Assembly: GCA_024762705.1 (NCBI GenBank)
Contig: JANTGW010000027.1
Coordinates: forward strand, 1-9,574
From: Sulfurimonas sp.
GTDB lineage: Bacteria > Campylobacterota > Campylobacteria > Campylobacterales > Sulfurimonadaceae
Reading direction: 5' to 3'
Length of the DNA stretch: 9,574 bases
Shown here: positions 1 through 6,936 of the stretch, piece by piece
How the letters are laid out: every line of letters starts with the position of its first letter
How positions within the stretch are numbered: position 1 is the stretch's first letter
The notes under the pieces: model-generated
Database searches by the model: none
Told to the model about the DNA's origin: nothing
The model's input: only the letters and a program-made list of their open reading frames with translations
Program-made: the position numbers and the translations under genes

Positions 1-856
1 GCTCAATACCTATACGCTCAATCTCGTCACTAGCTTCACGAATTCCTGCAGTGTCAACTATACGTATGAGGTGTGTTCCTATTCTTACCTGCTCTTCAAT
101 CGTATCACGAGTTGTGCCGGCAATATCACTGACTATGGCACGGTTATAATTAAGTAGTGCATTTAAAAGTGAGCTTTTCCCCACATTTGGCTTGCCTATG
201 ATGGCCACACGAAAGCCCTGCATTAAACCTTCTCGTGACTTTGAAGCAATGAGCGTTTTTTCAAGCAGCTTGTATAGTTCATCAAGTTTAGCCTGAATTT
301 GTGCTACCAAATCCTCAGGCAGATCTTCCTCCGCATAATCAATACTGACTTCGCTGTAAGCCAAAACATGAATGATCTCATCTCTTACCTGTTCTATGAA
401 CTCTTTAAGTGAACCTTTCATTTGAGAAGCCAGAATCTTTGCTGCATCTTCACTTTTTGCTTCTATGAGCTGTGCAATTGCTTCTGCTTCACTTAAATCA
501 ATTCTGCCGTTAAAAAATGCTCGTTTGGAAAATTCACCGGCATCGGCAAGTCTTGCTCCTGCTTTGAGTGTTGCGCGAAGTATACTTTGTGCAACGATAA
601 AACCGCCATGGCACTGAATTTCTACAACATCTTCAGCCGTAAAAGAATAAGGTCCTTTAAAATAGATGACGATCGCTTCATCAATAAGTTCATTATTTTG
701 ATCATAAATATTTGTTAATGTAGCATGTCTTGGAGTGAAATTTTCTTTACATGTAAGAGTCTTGGCTATATCTAAAGCATGCTCTCCACTAAGTCGTATA
801 ATAGCAATAGAGCCGATACCATTAGCTGTTGCAATGGCGGCTATAGTCTCATTCAT
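1..856 (-). CDS. mnmE: tRNA uridine-5-carboxymethylaminomethyl(34) synthesis GTPase MnmE (3' end outside window)
   Basis: MnmE (TrmE/ThdF) works with MnmG to build the 5-carboxymethylaminomethyl group on wobble uridine 34 of certain tRNAs, using a folate-bound one-carbon unit, in the cytoplasm. I translated the minus strand from the ATG at 854-856: 285 codons are open to the window edge. The start [24 protein letters not shown] is typical of the folate-binding N-terminal domain (about 1-118). A helical segment follows, then the inserted G domain with P-loop GKPNVGKSS (221-229), switch motif AGTTRD (246-251) and DTAG (268-271). The NKxD motif and the C-terminal Cys motif would lie off the left edge, so they are unseen. 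It starts 3 bp after the jag stop, as the last visible gene of the operon. Family length is about 450 residues, so roughly 60% is present. Confidence 0.97.
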   Translation of the reverse strand, partial: MNETIAAIATANGIGSIAIIRLSGEHALDIAKTLTCKENFTPRHATLTNIYDQNNELIDEAIVIYFKGPYSFTAEDVVEIQCHGGFIVAQSILRATLKAGARLADAGEFSKRAFFNGRIDLSEAEAIAQLIEAKSEDAAKILASQMKGSLKEFIEQVRDEIIHVLAYSEVSIDYAEEDLPEDLVAQIQAKLDELYKLLEKTLIASKSREGLMQGFRVAIIGKPNVGKSSLLNALLNYNRAIVSDIAGTTRDTIEEQVRIGTHLIRIVDTAGIREASDEIERIGIE

Positions 857-859
857 GAT

Positions 860-1738
860 TTAGTTGTTGTGGTAATCGTTTACGATTATATATTTGAGTC
901 CGTCTTTTGTTGAACGGATGACAACATACTTGTCCGGATATCGCTCACGAAGTTCTTTAAGTGCGATTTGTACCAAAACACCATCAAGTATCTTTGTCTG
1001 CGCACGTCCGTCTCTGTCTATATTTTCATATACATTTGTCAAATATCTCGCAACAGACTCTTCTTGATTTTTCAAAAACTCCGCTATTTCAAGACGTAAC
1101 TGAACATCGTATTTTGTATTGATCCAGTTAAATATCATATATGAAAGCGCTTTATATCTGTAACCCTCTTTACCGATTAATAACGCAGCGTCTTCACCTT
1201 TGAACTCAATCAACAATGTTTCTTTGTCATAGGCTGAAACTTCGATCTTATCTATATCAAAACATATAAGATCAAAAAGCTTGTTAATCTCTACTTCTAC
1301 CTCTTTGACAACACTCTGTATATCAATAACAGGAGTAATTTCTTCTTCTGTTGCTACATCATCATACTCATCATCATAGTCCGCCGTATATGCAAGCCCA
1401 TTTGCCAAATCTTCTTCCAATTCATCTTCATCTTGGTCACTTACAAAAGATGTGGGCATGATGGTATCATTCAAAATTTTATGGGTTTGTGCTTCATCTT
1501 CTTTTGACACTGAAGTTTGAGAGTTCTGAGATGCATTTATTTTCTGTATATCTTTTTTTTCATTTGGAAGTTCATTTTTTATTGTTGCTACAATTATCGC
1601 TTTTTTCTTAAAAAAGCCTAAAAAACCGCTACTTGGAGCCTGTACAATTTCAACTGCCAGTTGAGTGACAGAACAGTCCAATGCAGCAGCAGCATCTTTA
1701 AATGCACCTTCTAATGTTACTGCTTCAATCTTAATCAT
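860..1738 (-). CDS. khpB: Jag/KhpB-type KH-domain RNA-binding protein
   Basis: 292 residues. The N-terminal Jag_N domain (about 1-52) carries the typical SSGFLGFFKKKA stretch at 36-47. Next is a low-complexity linker (about 53-135), strongly acidic at 100-134. A KH domain (about 140-215) has the nucleic-acid-binding loop GKEG at 189-192. The C-terminal part (about 216-290) sits where an R3H domain is usual, but I cannot see the Arg-x3-His signature: the equivalent helix reads LVQIALKEL (255-263). In Firmicutes, KhpB pairs with KhpA to bind RNA and affect cell division and elongation. By gene order this is the counterpart of H. pylori HP1451, reported to bind the VirB11-like ATPase HP0525; whether that role exists here is unknown. 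The ATG lies 2 bp after the yidC stop and 3 bp separate it from mnmE, so translation is probably coupled. Confidence 0.93.
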   Translation of the reverse strand: MIKIEAVTLEGAFKDAAAALDCSVTQLAVEIVQAPSSGFLGFFKKKAIIVATIKNELPNEKKDIQKINASQNSQTSVSKEDEAQTHKILNDTIMPTSFVSDQDEDELEEDLANGLAYTADYDDEYDDVATEEEITPVIDIQSVVKEVEVEINKLFDLICFDIDKIEVSAYDKETLLIEFKGEDAALLIGKEGYRYKALSYMIFNWINTKYDVQLRLEIAEFLKNQEESVARYLTNVYENIDRDGRAQTKILDGVLVQIALKELRERYPDKYVVIRSTKDGLKYIIVNDYHNN

Positions 1739-1740
1739 AA

Positions 1741-3348
1741 TTATTTCTCGCTATCTTTTTCAAGTGCTTTTTTTGCATCTTGTGCATTTTTAAATTGCTG
1801 GTTCACAATATATTGCTGTGCAATTGAGAAAAGGTTGTTCACAAACCAGTATAGCACCAACCCTGATGGGAAAGTTACAAAGAAAAATGTAAATATAACA
1901 GGAAGATATTTAAAGATCTTCTCTTGCACAGGATCTGTAAAGTTATTTGGCGTCATACGCTGTTGTAAGTACATAGATGCACCCATTAATATAGGTAACA
2001 CATAATACGGATCCATTCTTGAGAGATCATCGATCCATAATATCCATGATGCCCCCTGTAGCTCAACGGCATTTAAAAGCGTACGGTATAGAGCAAAGAA
2101 AACTGGAATTTGCAATAACATCGGCAGACAACCGCCTAATGGGTTTGCACCATGCTTTTTATACATCTCCATTGTAGCAGCATTGAGTCGCTGTGGATCT
2201 TTACCATATTTCTCTTTGAGCTCTTTGAGTTTTGGAGCAAGCTCTTTCATTTTTTGCATAGAGACCATCCCTTTGTATGTCAAAGGATAAAGTACGATTC
2301 TAATAATAATCGTTAAAGCGATGATTGCCCATCCCCAGTTGCCAAGTATCCCATGCAGCCATGAGAGCAATGCGAAAAGCGGTTTAGCAGCAAATGTGAA
2401 CCAGCCGTACTCTATAGCGTTTGTAAGTACAGGGTCAATAGATTTTAATACTTTATACTCTTTCGGTCCGATGTATCCATGGATACTCTCTTCTTTGACT
2501 GCTTCAAAATAAACTACAGGATTATCATCTTTTCCACGTTCTACTATAACATTGGTCTCTTTTTTAAAACCATAAAGTATAATTGCTGTATATTGGTCAA
2601 AAGCAGAAGCAAGTTTTACTCCTTGAAACACTTGTCTACCCTCAGCATCTCCGTCTTCAATAATATGAGTCACATCATCTTCTGTATATATCAATGCACC
2701 TGCAACGGCCATCAACTTTTTAGAAACCTGTGGTCTGTCTCCCAAGTAAACATAATGTCTGACATCCTGAGAAGTTGAAATTTTTGCATCATAATGACCG
2801 TCTGCATAAAAAGTCAACTCTTTTACAACAGTAAGTTTTGACAATTTTTGTGTCAACGTCACTGTTACAGGTTGATCTGCCAATTCAATATTACTCACAC
2901 TTGCACTATATGGTACTTTTGTCGCTTCCTCATTTATAGTGTCATCACTAAAACGTATATAAAGCGGTTTAGTTCCAAACTCAGGAATCACCTGGGCATG
3001 AAGGTCTTCATCGTTTCTAAACTTCTCTTCGAGTAACTCTTTTGATGATATACGCCCAAGCGTGTCAATCTTTAAAATAAAATTTTTGTTTGTAATTGTA
3101 ACAATATTATTTGAAGCGCCCTGATTCACTTTTTCCTGTGCAGATATTGCATGACCTGAGGCTTCTTCTACTCGTGCAGTCACATCTTTTTTCTGTATAT
3201 CAGTTGTGTTTGCAACGTTCTTTGTTTTAGCATTATCTGCTACCTTTTGTTCTTCTGGCGGAAATATCGCAGTATAGCCTACGAAAAAAATTATTGATAA
3301 TAGTACGGCAACTATTAATCTTTGGTTTGGTGAAAGTTTGTCTAACAC
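1741..3348 (-). CDS. yidC: Membrane protein insertase YidC
   Basis: YidC inserts and folds inner-membrane proteins, alone or with SecYEG. The 535 residues follow the Gram-negative layout: an N-terminal membrane segment (about 10-29, ending FFVGYTAIF); a low-complexity stretch (about 32-80); a large periplasmic P1 domain (about 80-310); and the conserved insertase core with membrane segments near 316-333, 338-357, 408-428, 446-461 and 480-512. R350 in the second core helix (LTIIIRIVLYPLT) matches the essential hydrophilic-groove arginine. The cytoplasmic hairpin (about 358-400, MQKMKELAPKLKELKEKYGK) and the NPLGGCLPMLLQIPVFFALY signature are intact. The C-terminus is short and charged. The start codon is GTG (3346-3348), 3 bp after the yidD stop. 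In-frame sequence upstream is closed by a nearby stop, and the hydrophobic N-terminus supports this start. Confidence 0.97.
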   Translation of the reverse strand: MLDKLSPNQRLIVAVLLSIIFFVGYTAIFPPEEQKVADNAKTKNVANTTDIQKKDVTARVEEASGHAISAQEKVNQGASNNIVTITNKNFILKIDTLGRISSKELLEEKFRNDEDLHAQVIPEFGTKPLYIRFSDDTINEEATKVPYSASVSNIELADQPVTVTLTQKLSKLTVVKELTFYADGHYDAKISTSQDVRHYVYLGDRPQVSKKLMAVAGALIYTEDDVTHIIEDGDAEGRQVFQGVKLASAFDQYTAIILYGFKKETNVIVERGKDDNPVVYFEAVKEESIHGYIGPKEYKVLKSIDPVLTNAIEYGWFTFAAKPLFALLSWLHGILGNWGWAIIALTIIIRIVLYPLTYKGMVSMQKMKELAPKLKELKEKYGKDPQRLNAATMEMYKKHGANPLGGCLPMLLQIPVFFALYRTLLNAVELQGASWILWIDDLSRMDPYYVLPILMGASMYLQQRMTPNNFTDPVQEKIFKYLPVIFTFFFVTFPSGLVLYWFVNNLFSIAQQYIVNQQFKNAQDAKKALEKDSEK

Positions 3349-3351
3349 AAA

Positions 3352-3675
3352 TTACCCTTTATATGAAAAATTTTTTATAATGTAATAACGGTTTTTTTTA
3401 TTTGGAACCAGCCAATACTTAACAGCATCAATCTCAAGTTTTACGGGTCTTAAAGTGAGTCTGTCCAAAAGTGGATACTCAACTCCGCCGTCAAAAAATT
3501 GATTGCAACGTAGTATTCTAGTAAAAGAGTGGTAAAAAGCACTTGAAATTGAATTATTTTCAAAATTTATTCGTGCATATTCGCTACATGTAGGATAATA
3601 GCGGCATGAGCCATAGCCAATAAGTGTAAAAAACTTTTGATATATCCATAAAAACTTAAGTAAGAGTTTTCGCAC
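3352..3675 (-). CDS. yidD: Membrane protein insertion efficiency factor YidD
   Basis: YidD is a small, membrane-associated protein (UPF0161 family) that helps YidC-dependent insertion. The 107 residues start MRKLLLKFLWIYQKFFT, the family's amphipathic N-terminus, then carry GSCRYYPTCSEYA (22-34) with the two conserved cysteines. The second signature, RILRCNQFFDGGVEYP (53-68), reads Cys-Asn-Gln where many bacteria have Cys-His-Pro. I believe this is common in Campylobacterota, but that is from memory. About 37 residues after the core make it longer than the usual 70-85 residues. The ATG at 3673-3675 lies inside rnpA, giving a 20-bp overlap. No other methionine lies before the conserved region, so the overlap looks real. 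The gene sits between rnpA and yidC, its usual place. Confidence 0.93.
   Translation of the reverse strand: MRKLLLKFLWIYQKFFTLIGYGSCRYYPTCSEYARINFENNSISSAFYHSFTRILRCNQFFDGGVEYPLLDRLTLRPVKLEIDAVKYWLVPNKKNRYYIIKNFSYKG
3355..3360 (-). promoter_or_regulatory. Ribosome binding site of yidC inside the end of yidD
   Basis: The minus strand reads AAAGGG, 6 bases before the GTG start of yidC. These bases are also the last two codons (Lys-Gly) of yidD, directly ahead of its TAA. Ribosomes finishing yidD would uncover the yidC start, which supports the GTG and suggests translational coupling. Seen in the sequence; coupling is inferred. Confidence 0.6.
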
Positions 3676-3967
3676 GGCTTAGTATCTTGTTAAAATCATT
3701 GGAGAGTTTTTCAAAAGGTGCATCAAATAATCCTGCTTTAGCAACAAATATATATGTACCGTCTTTGAGGGAGTTGGAGTATTCACAAAACAAAGCACGA
3801 AGGCGACGCTTCGCACGATTACGCTTAACTGCATTACCAAGTTTCTTGGTAGCCGTAAAACCTACTTTGCGCACTCCCGTTTGAGGAAGGAAAAACAAAA
3901 CAACACTCTCAGAATGTTGGCTCTTTCCTTTGTTGTAAACATATCGAAACTCTTTATGGAGTTTCAA
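3656..3967 (-). CDS. rnpA: Ribonuclease P protein component
   Basis: This is the basic protein subunit of RNase P; it binds the catalytic RNA and helps cleave tRNA 5' leaders. The 103 residues include the N-terminal HKEFRYVYNKGK (4-15), the central VGFTATKKLG (35-44) and the RNR signature NAVKRNRAKRRLR (45-57), which contacts P RNA. The best start is TTG (3965-3967), because no in-frame ATG or GTG exists before the upstream stop, and an AGGCGGA element lies 9 bases ahead. Family members usually have several more residues before the Lys-Glu-Phe motif. The in-frame upstream codons read IDSIGGFNT, which could be an extension from an ATT codon, so the exact start is uncertain. The gene begins 14 bp after rpmH and overlaps yidD by 20 bp. 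Confidence 0.93.
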   Translation of the reverse strand: MKLHKEFRYVYNKGKSQHSESVVLFFLPQTGVRKVGFTATKKLGNAVKRNRAKRRLRALFCEYSNSLKDGTYIFVAKAGLFDAPFEKLSNDFNKILSRAKTLT

Positions 3968-3976
3968 TGTGTTAAA

Positions 3977-3983
3977 TCCGCCT
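3977..3983 (-). promoter_or_regulatory. Ribosome binding site supporting the TTG start of rnpA
   Basis: The minus strand reads AGGCGGA, overlapping the last two bases of the rpmH stop codon TAG and ending 9 bases before the TTG at 3965-3967. It is the only purine-rich element in the 14-bp gap. It favours the TTG over the rarer ATT codon upstream, which would start before the element. The spacing is slightly long. Confidence 0.5.
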
Positions 3984-4116
3984 ATACTGTCAATTTTTTA
4001 CGGCCTTTTGCACGACGACGGTTAATTGTGTTACGACCATTTTTAGTAGCCATTCTAGCTCTAAAACCGTGTGTTCGCTTTCTAGGTGTATTATGTGGTT
4101 GGTATGTTCTTTTCAT
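3982..4116 (-). CDS. rpmH: 50S ribosomal protein L34
   Basis: This 44-residue, very basic protein of the large ribosomal subunit was found by translating the minus strand from the ATG at 4114-4116 to TAG at 3982-3984. It starts [22 protein letters not shown], matching the near-invariant L34 pattern (MKRTYQPS..KR.R.HGFR.RM.T..GR), and continues with [17 protein letters not shown]. Length is normal for bacterial L34 (44-46). A good Shine-Dalgarno (AAGGA at 4125-4129) lies 8 bases before the ATG. It is the first gene of the rpmH-rnpA-yidD-yidC-jag-mnmE operon. I see no convincing consensus promoter in the 68 bp between it and clpB, so initiation could be from a weak AT-rich promoter there, from inside clpB, or by read-through. 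Confidence 0.98.
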   Translation of the reverse strand: MKRTYQPHNTPRKRTHGFRARMATKNGRNTINRRRAKGRKKLTV

Positions 4117-4154
4117 TCGACATATCCTTATCTGATTTAAGTTCGGAAGTGTAC

Positions 4155-4199
4155 AAAAACTTTACTTAAAGTGTGGTTAAGGTTTTATGAAACCTTAAC
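4155..4199 (-). terminator. Possible clpB terminator or attenuating hairpin ahead of rpmH
   Basis: Arms 4190-4199 and 4176-4185 are a perfect 10-bp inverted repeat (GTTAAGGTTT, 4-base loop, AAACCTTAAC on the minus strand) that includes the last codons and stop of clpB. Sixteen or so bases on, a second weak dyad (ACTTTA at 4167-4172 with TAAAGT at 4159-4164) runs straight into TTTT at 4155-4158. The strong hairpin has no adjacent T-run and the stems are AT-rich, so this may be a leaky terminator, an mRNA-stabilising end, or both. No alternative end for clpB is visible. Confidence 0.5.
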
Positions 4200-6761
4200 T
4201 TCCACTTCACCGTTTACAACAGTGAATTCAACGCGTGAACCTTCTTTAACCGTACCTTCTAAAATAAGGTCAGCTAAACGGTCTTCAACTATTTCATATA
4301 ATGCACGTTTTAGCGGACGAGCTCCATATACAGGATCGAATCCAGCCTCTGCGATATACTCTTTTGCTTCTTCTGTAAGAGAAAGTTCTATATCTCTTTC
4401 TTTTACTTTATTTGCAATTTCACTAAAGAAGATATCTACGATACCTTTAATTTGTTCTTTGCCAAGTGCATTAAAGATCACGACATCATCAAGTCTGTTC
4501 AAGAATTCCGGTTTAAAAGCTTTTTTCAGCTCAGCCATAACCATGCCTTCAAGTTCAGGACTTCCTGAGTGTGAAATGATCTTATCACTTGCGATATTTG
4601 ATGTCAAGATGATAATAGTGTTACTAAAATCAACTGTCACACCTTTATTGTCAGTCAAACGACCGTCATCAAGTACTTGCAGCAGCATATTAAACACATC
4701 CGGGTGTGCTTTTTCAACCTCATCAAATAAAACGACTGAATAAGGTTTTCTTCTTACAGCTTCCGTAAGCTGTCCGCCTTCTTCATAACCTACATATCCC
4801 GGTGCCGCACCGACAAGACGAGATACTGCATGTTTCTCCATATACTCACTCATATCTATTCTGATGAGTGCATCTTCAGAATCAAACAGGAACTTCGCCA
4901 ATGTTTTAGCAGTTTGTGTTTTACCAACACCAGTTGGCCCCAAGAATAAGAAACTACCAATAGGTCTATTCTTATCACTTAGTCCTGCTTTGTTACGCTT
5001 AATAGCGCGAGCAACTGCATGTGTAGCCTGAGCTTGTCCGACAACAGTTTTGTTGAGTTCATCTTCTACATGTAAGATCTTCTCTTTTTCACTTTGCAGC
5101 ATTTTATTTACTGGAATTCCTGTCCATCTACTAACAATTGACGCAATTGCTTCTTCATCAACAGCGTTTTTCAGCAATGTTCCCTCTGCCTGCATTCTGT
5201 CCCATTGCTCATTTAACTCTTTTTCTTGTTCTATAAGTTTTGGAATCTCACCATACTCGATTTCTGCAGCACGATTAAACTCTGAACGGGCTTTTGCCAT
5301 TTCCGCTTCACGATGCTTTTGTTCAATTTCAGCTTTAATAGCTGAGATTCTTTCAAATATCTCTTTTTCAGTCTGAAACTGAGATTCTAATTTTCTTACT
5401 TTTTCTTCAACATCTGCAAGCTCTTTTTCTATCTCAGCAAGACGTTTTTCATTTGACGGAGTTTTCTCCATTTTCAGCGCTTCTTTTTCAACCATAAGGT
5501 TAGAAAGCTGGCGTTTTGCAGCACTGAGTTCATTCGGCTCAGACTCAATTTGCAGTTTCAATTCAGCTGCCGCCTCATCAATAAGGTCAATCGCTTTATC
5601 CGGTAGGAATCTATCTGCAATATATCTGTCTGAGAGTTTTGCAGCTGCTACCAATGCACTGTCTGTTATACTTACATTATGATGCGCTTCAAGTCTCTCT
5701 TTAATTCCACGAAGAATTTGAAGTGACTGATTCACACTCGGTTCATCTACAGAAATCGGTAAGAAACGACGTTGTAATGCAGCATCTTTCTCAAAATACT
5801 TTCTATACTCTTTAAGTGTCGTTGCACCAATAGTATGTAGTTCTCCACGAGCAAGTGCCGGTTTCAAGATGTTCGCTGCATCCATTGAACCTTCAGACGC
5901 TCCTGCACCGACAATCGTATGGATCTCATCAATAAAAAGAATGATGTTTCCACTCTCTTTTACTTCATCGACAACCGCTTTGAGTCTGTCTTCAAACTCA
6001 CCACGATATTTCGCACCTGCGATCAGTGCTGACATATCTAATGCGATTACACGCTTGTTTTGCAAAGATGTCGGAACATTCCCACTTTGAATTCTTTGTG
6101 CAAGACCTTCAACAAGTGCCGTTTTACCAACACCAGGCTCACCAAGAAGCATTGGATTGTTTTTCGTTTTACGAATCAAAATCTGCATTGTACGCGTGAT
6201 CTCTTCATCACGTCCGATAACAGGCGATAGTTTCCCCTCTGCCGCTTCTTTAGTAAGATCAATTCCATACTTGGAGAGAGACTCTAACGTCTCATCCGCT
6301 GTTTGAGAATCGATTTTTGCACCACCACGCGCTGCTTCGAGCTCTTTTTTAAGCTCCATTACATCTACATATTTTGGTAGTATCGTTGAATACGGTTCAT
6401 TATCCAAGTTTGCCAATAAATAAGTATCGACAGCTAAGTAAGAATCTCCATTCTTCGTCATTAGCCCCATACCGTTTTCAAGTGATCTGACAAAATCTTG
6501 TGAGAGTTTTATATTCTCTTTTGTCACACTTGAAGATTTTGGCAGTTTTTCTGCCATACTCTTTATATCAAGCTCCATAGCTACTTTGTCAACGCCCATT
6601 TTATTGAACATCTGGTTCAGCACGGAGTCTGAGTTTGTCAATTGTGCCCACAAAAAGTGAATCGGCGTCACTTCTTGATTTTTATTATGTAAAGCTAAGG
6701 ACAACGCACTCTCAATTGCCTCAGTCATATTATGTGTTAATTTCTCAAAAATGTTATTCAT
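4185..6761 (-). CDS. clpB: ATP-dependent chaperone (protein disaggregase) ClpB
   Basis: ClpB is a cytoplasmic hexameric AAA+ disaggregase that pulls polypeptides out of heat-induced aggregates together with DnaK. The 858 residues match the full-length family (E. coli 857). The order is: N-terminal Clp repeat domain (about 1-145); AAA-1 with Walker A GEPGVGKT (207-214), pore loop KYRGEFE (251-257), Walker B ILFIDE (274-279) and the arginine-finger pair at R331-R332; the coiled-coil M-domain (about 400-530), which marks ClpB rather than ClpA/ClpC; AAA-2 with Walker A GPTGVGKT (608-615), pore loop GYVGYEEGG (655-663) and Walker B VVLFDE (676-681); and the sensor-2 motif GARPLKR (813-819). No key residue is missing. 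The ATG is backed by AAGGA 8 bases upstream. It has its own consensus promoter with an HspR-like site, so heat-shock control is likely. Confidence 0.98.
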   Translation of the reverse strand: MNNIFEKLTHNMTEAIESALSLALHNKNQEVTPIHFLWAQLTNSDSVLNQMFNKMGVDKVAMELDIKSMAEKLPKSSSVTKENIKLSQDFVRSLENGMGLMTKNGDSYLAVDTYLLANLDNEPYSTILPKYVDVMELKKELEAARGGAKIDSQTADETLESLSKYGIDLTKEAAEGKLSPVIGRDEEITRTMQILIRKTKNNPMLLGEPGVGKTALVEGLAQRIQSGNVPTSLQNKRVIALDMSALIAGAKYRGEFEDRLKAVVDEVKESGNIILFIDEIHTIVGAGASEGSMDAANILKPALARGELHTIGATTLKEYRKYFEKDAALQRRFLPISVDEPSVNQSLQILRGIKERLEAHHNVSITDSALVAAAKLSDRYIADRFLPDKAIDLIDEAAAELKLQIESEPNELSAAKRQLSNLMVEKEALKMEKTPSNEKRLAEIEKELADVEEKVRKLESQFQTEKEIFERISAIKAEIEQKHREAEMAKARSEFNRAAEIEYGEIPKLIEQEKELNEQWDRMQAEGTLLKNAVDEEAIASIVSRWTGIPVNKMLQSEKEKILHVEDELNKTVVGQAQATHAVARAIKRNKAGLSDKNRPIGSFLFLGPTGVGKTQTAKTLAKFLFDSEDALIRIDMSEYMEKHAVSRLVGAAPGYVGYEEGGQLTEAVRRKPYSVVLFDEVEKAHPDVFNMLLQVLDDGRLTDNKGVTVDFSNTIIILTSNIASDKIISHSGSPELEGMVMAELKKAFKPEFLNRLDDVVIFNALGKEQIKGIVDIFFSEIANKVKERDIELSLTEEAKEYIAEAGFDPVYGARPLKRALYEIVEDRLADLILEGTVKEGSRVEFTVVNGEVEVKVS

Positions 6762-6771
6762 ATCTCAATCC

Positions 6772-6780
6772 TTTTTTTTT
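6772..6780 (-). repeat. Nine-base A homopolymer directly before the clpB ribosome binding site
   Basis: The clpB mRNA strand carries nine consecutive A residues running straight into GGATTGAG and the ATG at 6759-6761, so the tract's end forms part of the AAGGA Shine-Dalgarno. Homopolymers of this length can slip in Campylobacterota, although most known variable tracts are G/C. Length change would not shift a reading frame here; any effect would be on initiation efficiency. Confidence 0.6.
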
Positions 6781-6782
6781 AT

Positions 6783-6818
6783 TTATGGTGAAAGTATATA
6801 CTCTTTTCGAGTTTTCAT
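6783..6818 (-). other. Possible 11-codon leader ORF in the clpB 5' untranslated region
   Basis: Downstream of the clpB promoter, the minus strand has an ATG (6816-6818) preceded by TTAGG at modest spacing. It encodes MKTRKEYILSP and stops at TAA (6783-6785), 21 bases before the clpB ATG. No peptide of this sequence is known to me and it lacks a run of one amino acid as in classical attenuators. It may be chance; a heat-responsive or coupling role would be inference. Confidence 0.25.
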
Positions 6819-6840
6819 TTGCTACCTAAGTTGCAAACTT

Positions 6841-6870
6841 ATTATAGCTGTCTGAGTCTTTATTTGTCAA
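6841..6870 (-). promoter_or_regulatory. Consensus sigma-70 promoter of clpB
   Basis: On the minus strand a perfect -35 TTGACA (6865-6870) and a perfect -10 TATAAT (6841-6846) are 18 bp apart. Transcription would start near 6834, giving a leader of about 70 bases before the clpB ATG. The bases upstream of the -35 are AT-rich, like an UP element. Two perfect hexamers are notable here because Campylobacterota vegetative promoters usually lack a conserved -35. Such a strong promoter fits a repressed heat-shock gene. Confidence 0.85.
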
Positions 6871-6871
6871 G
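6851..6871 (-). promoter_or_regulatory. HAIR-like inverted repeat, candidate HspR operator
   Basis: The minus strand reads CTTGACA, a 7-base spacer, then ACTCAGA. The HspR-associated inverted repeat (HAIR) consensus is CTTGAGT-N7-ACTCAAG, so 10 of 14 arm positions and the spacer length match, with the five outer left and five inner right bases exact. It covers the -35 and most of the spacer of the clpB promoter, where a bound repressor would block RNA polymerase. HspR controls clpB in Campylobacter jejuni. No hspR gene is in the window, so the regulator is inferred. Confidence 0.5.
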
Positions 6872-6907
6872 AAGTCTTAATAAAGTTATTTATAATTGCA
6901 ATTTTAT

Positions 6908-6913
6908 TATAAT
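6908..6913 (+). promoter_or_regulatory. Likely -10 element of the nitroreductase promoter
   Basis: A perfect TATAAT lies 23 bases before the nitroreductase ATG within a very AT-rich stretch, giving a leader of about 17 bases. There is no recognisable -35, as usual for Campylobacterota. Just upstream, AATTGCAATT (6894-6903) is a perfect palindrome and another TATAAT occurs at 6891-6896. An AGGA Shine-Dalgarno (6927-6930) sits 6 bases before the ATG. Confidence 0.55.
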
Positions 6914-6936
6914 ATAAAAAATATTTAGGATTATTC

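Noticed and set aside
3687..4135. Two plus-strand open frames across rnpA and rpmH.
   Set aside because: Both are antisense to well-recognised genes (RNR motif, L34 pattern) and have no family resemblance.
4117..4184. Possible replication origin, since rpmH-rnpA often lies beside dnaA and oriC.
   Set aside because: No DnaA box (TTATCCACA type) or AT-rich unwinding repeats are seen, dnaA is absent, and in H. pylori this operon is not beside dnaA.
4171..4743. A 190-codon plus-strand open frame, Ser/Thr-rich.
   Set aside because: It lies entirely antisense to the canonical end of clpB, has no ribosome binding site, and its composition is the mirror of clpB codons.
5050..5376. A plus-strand open frame rich in Ser, Cys and Phe.
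   Set aside because: It is the antisense shadow of the Glu/Lys-rich M-domain of clpB; GAA/GAG codons read backwards give Ser, Phe and Leu.
6762..6840. CIRCE/HrcA operator in the clpB leader.
   Set aside because: No TTAGCACTC-N9-GAGTGCTAA-like repeat; only ACTC-N5-GAGT, too short to claim.
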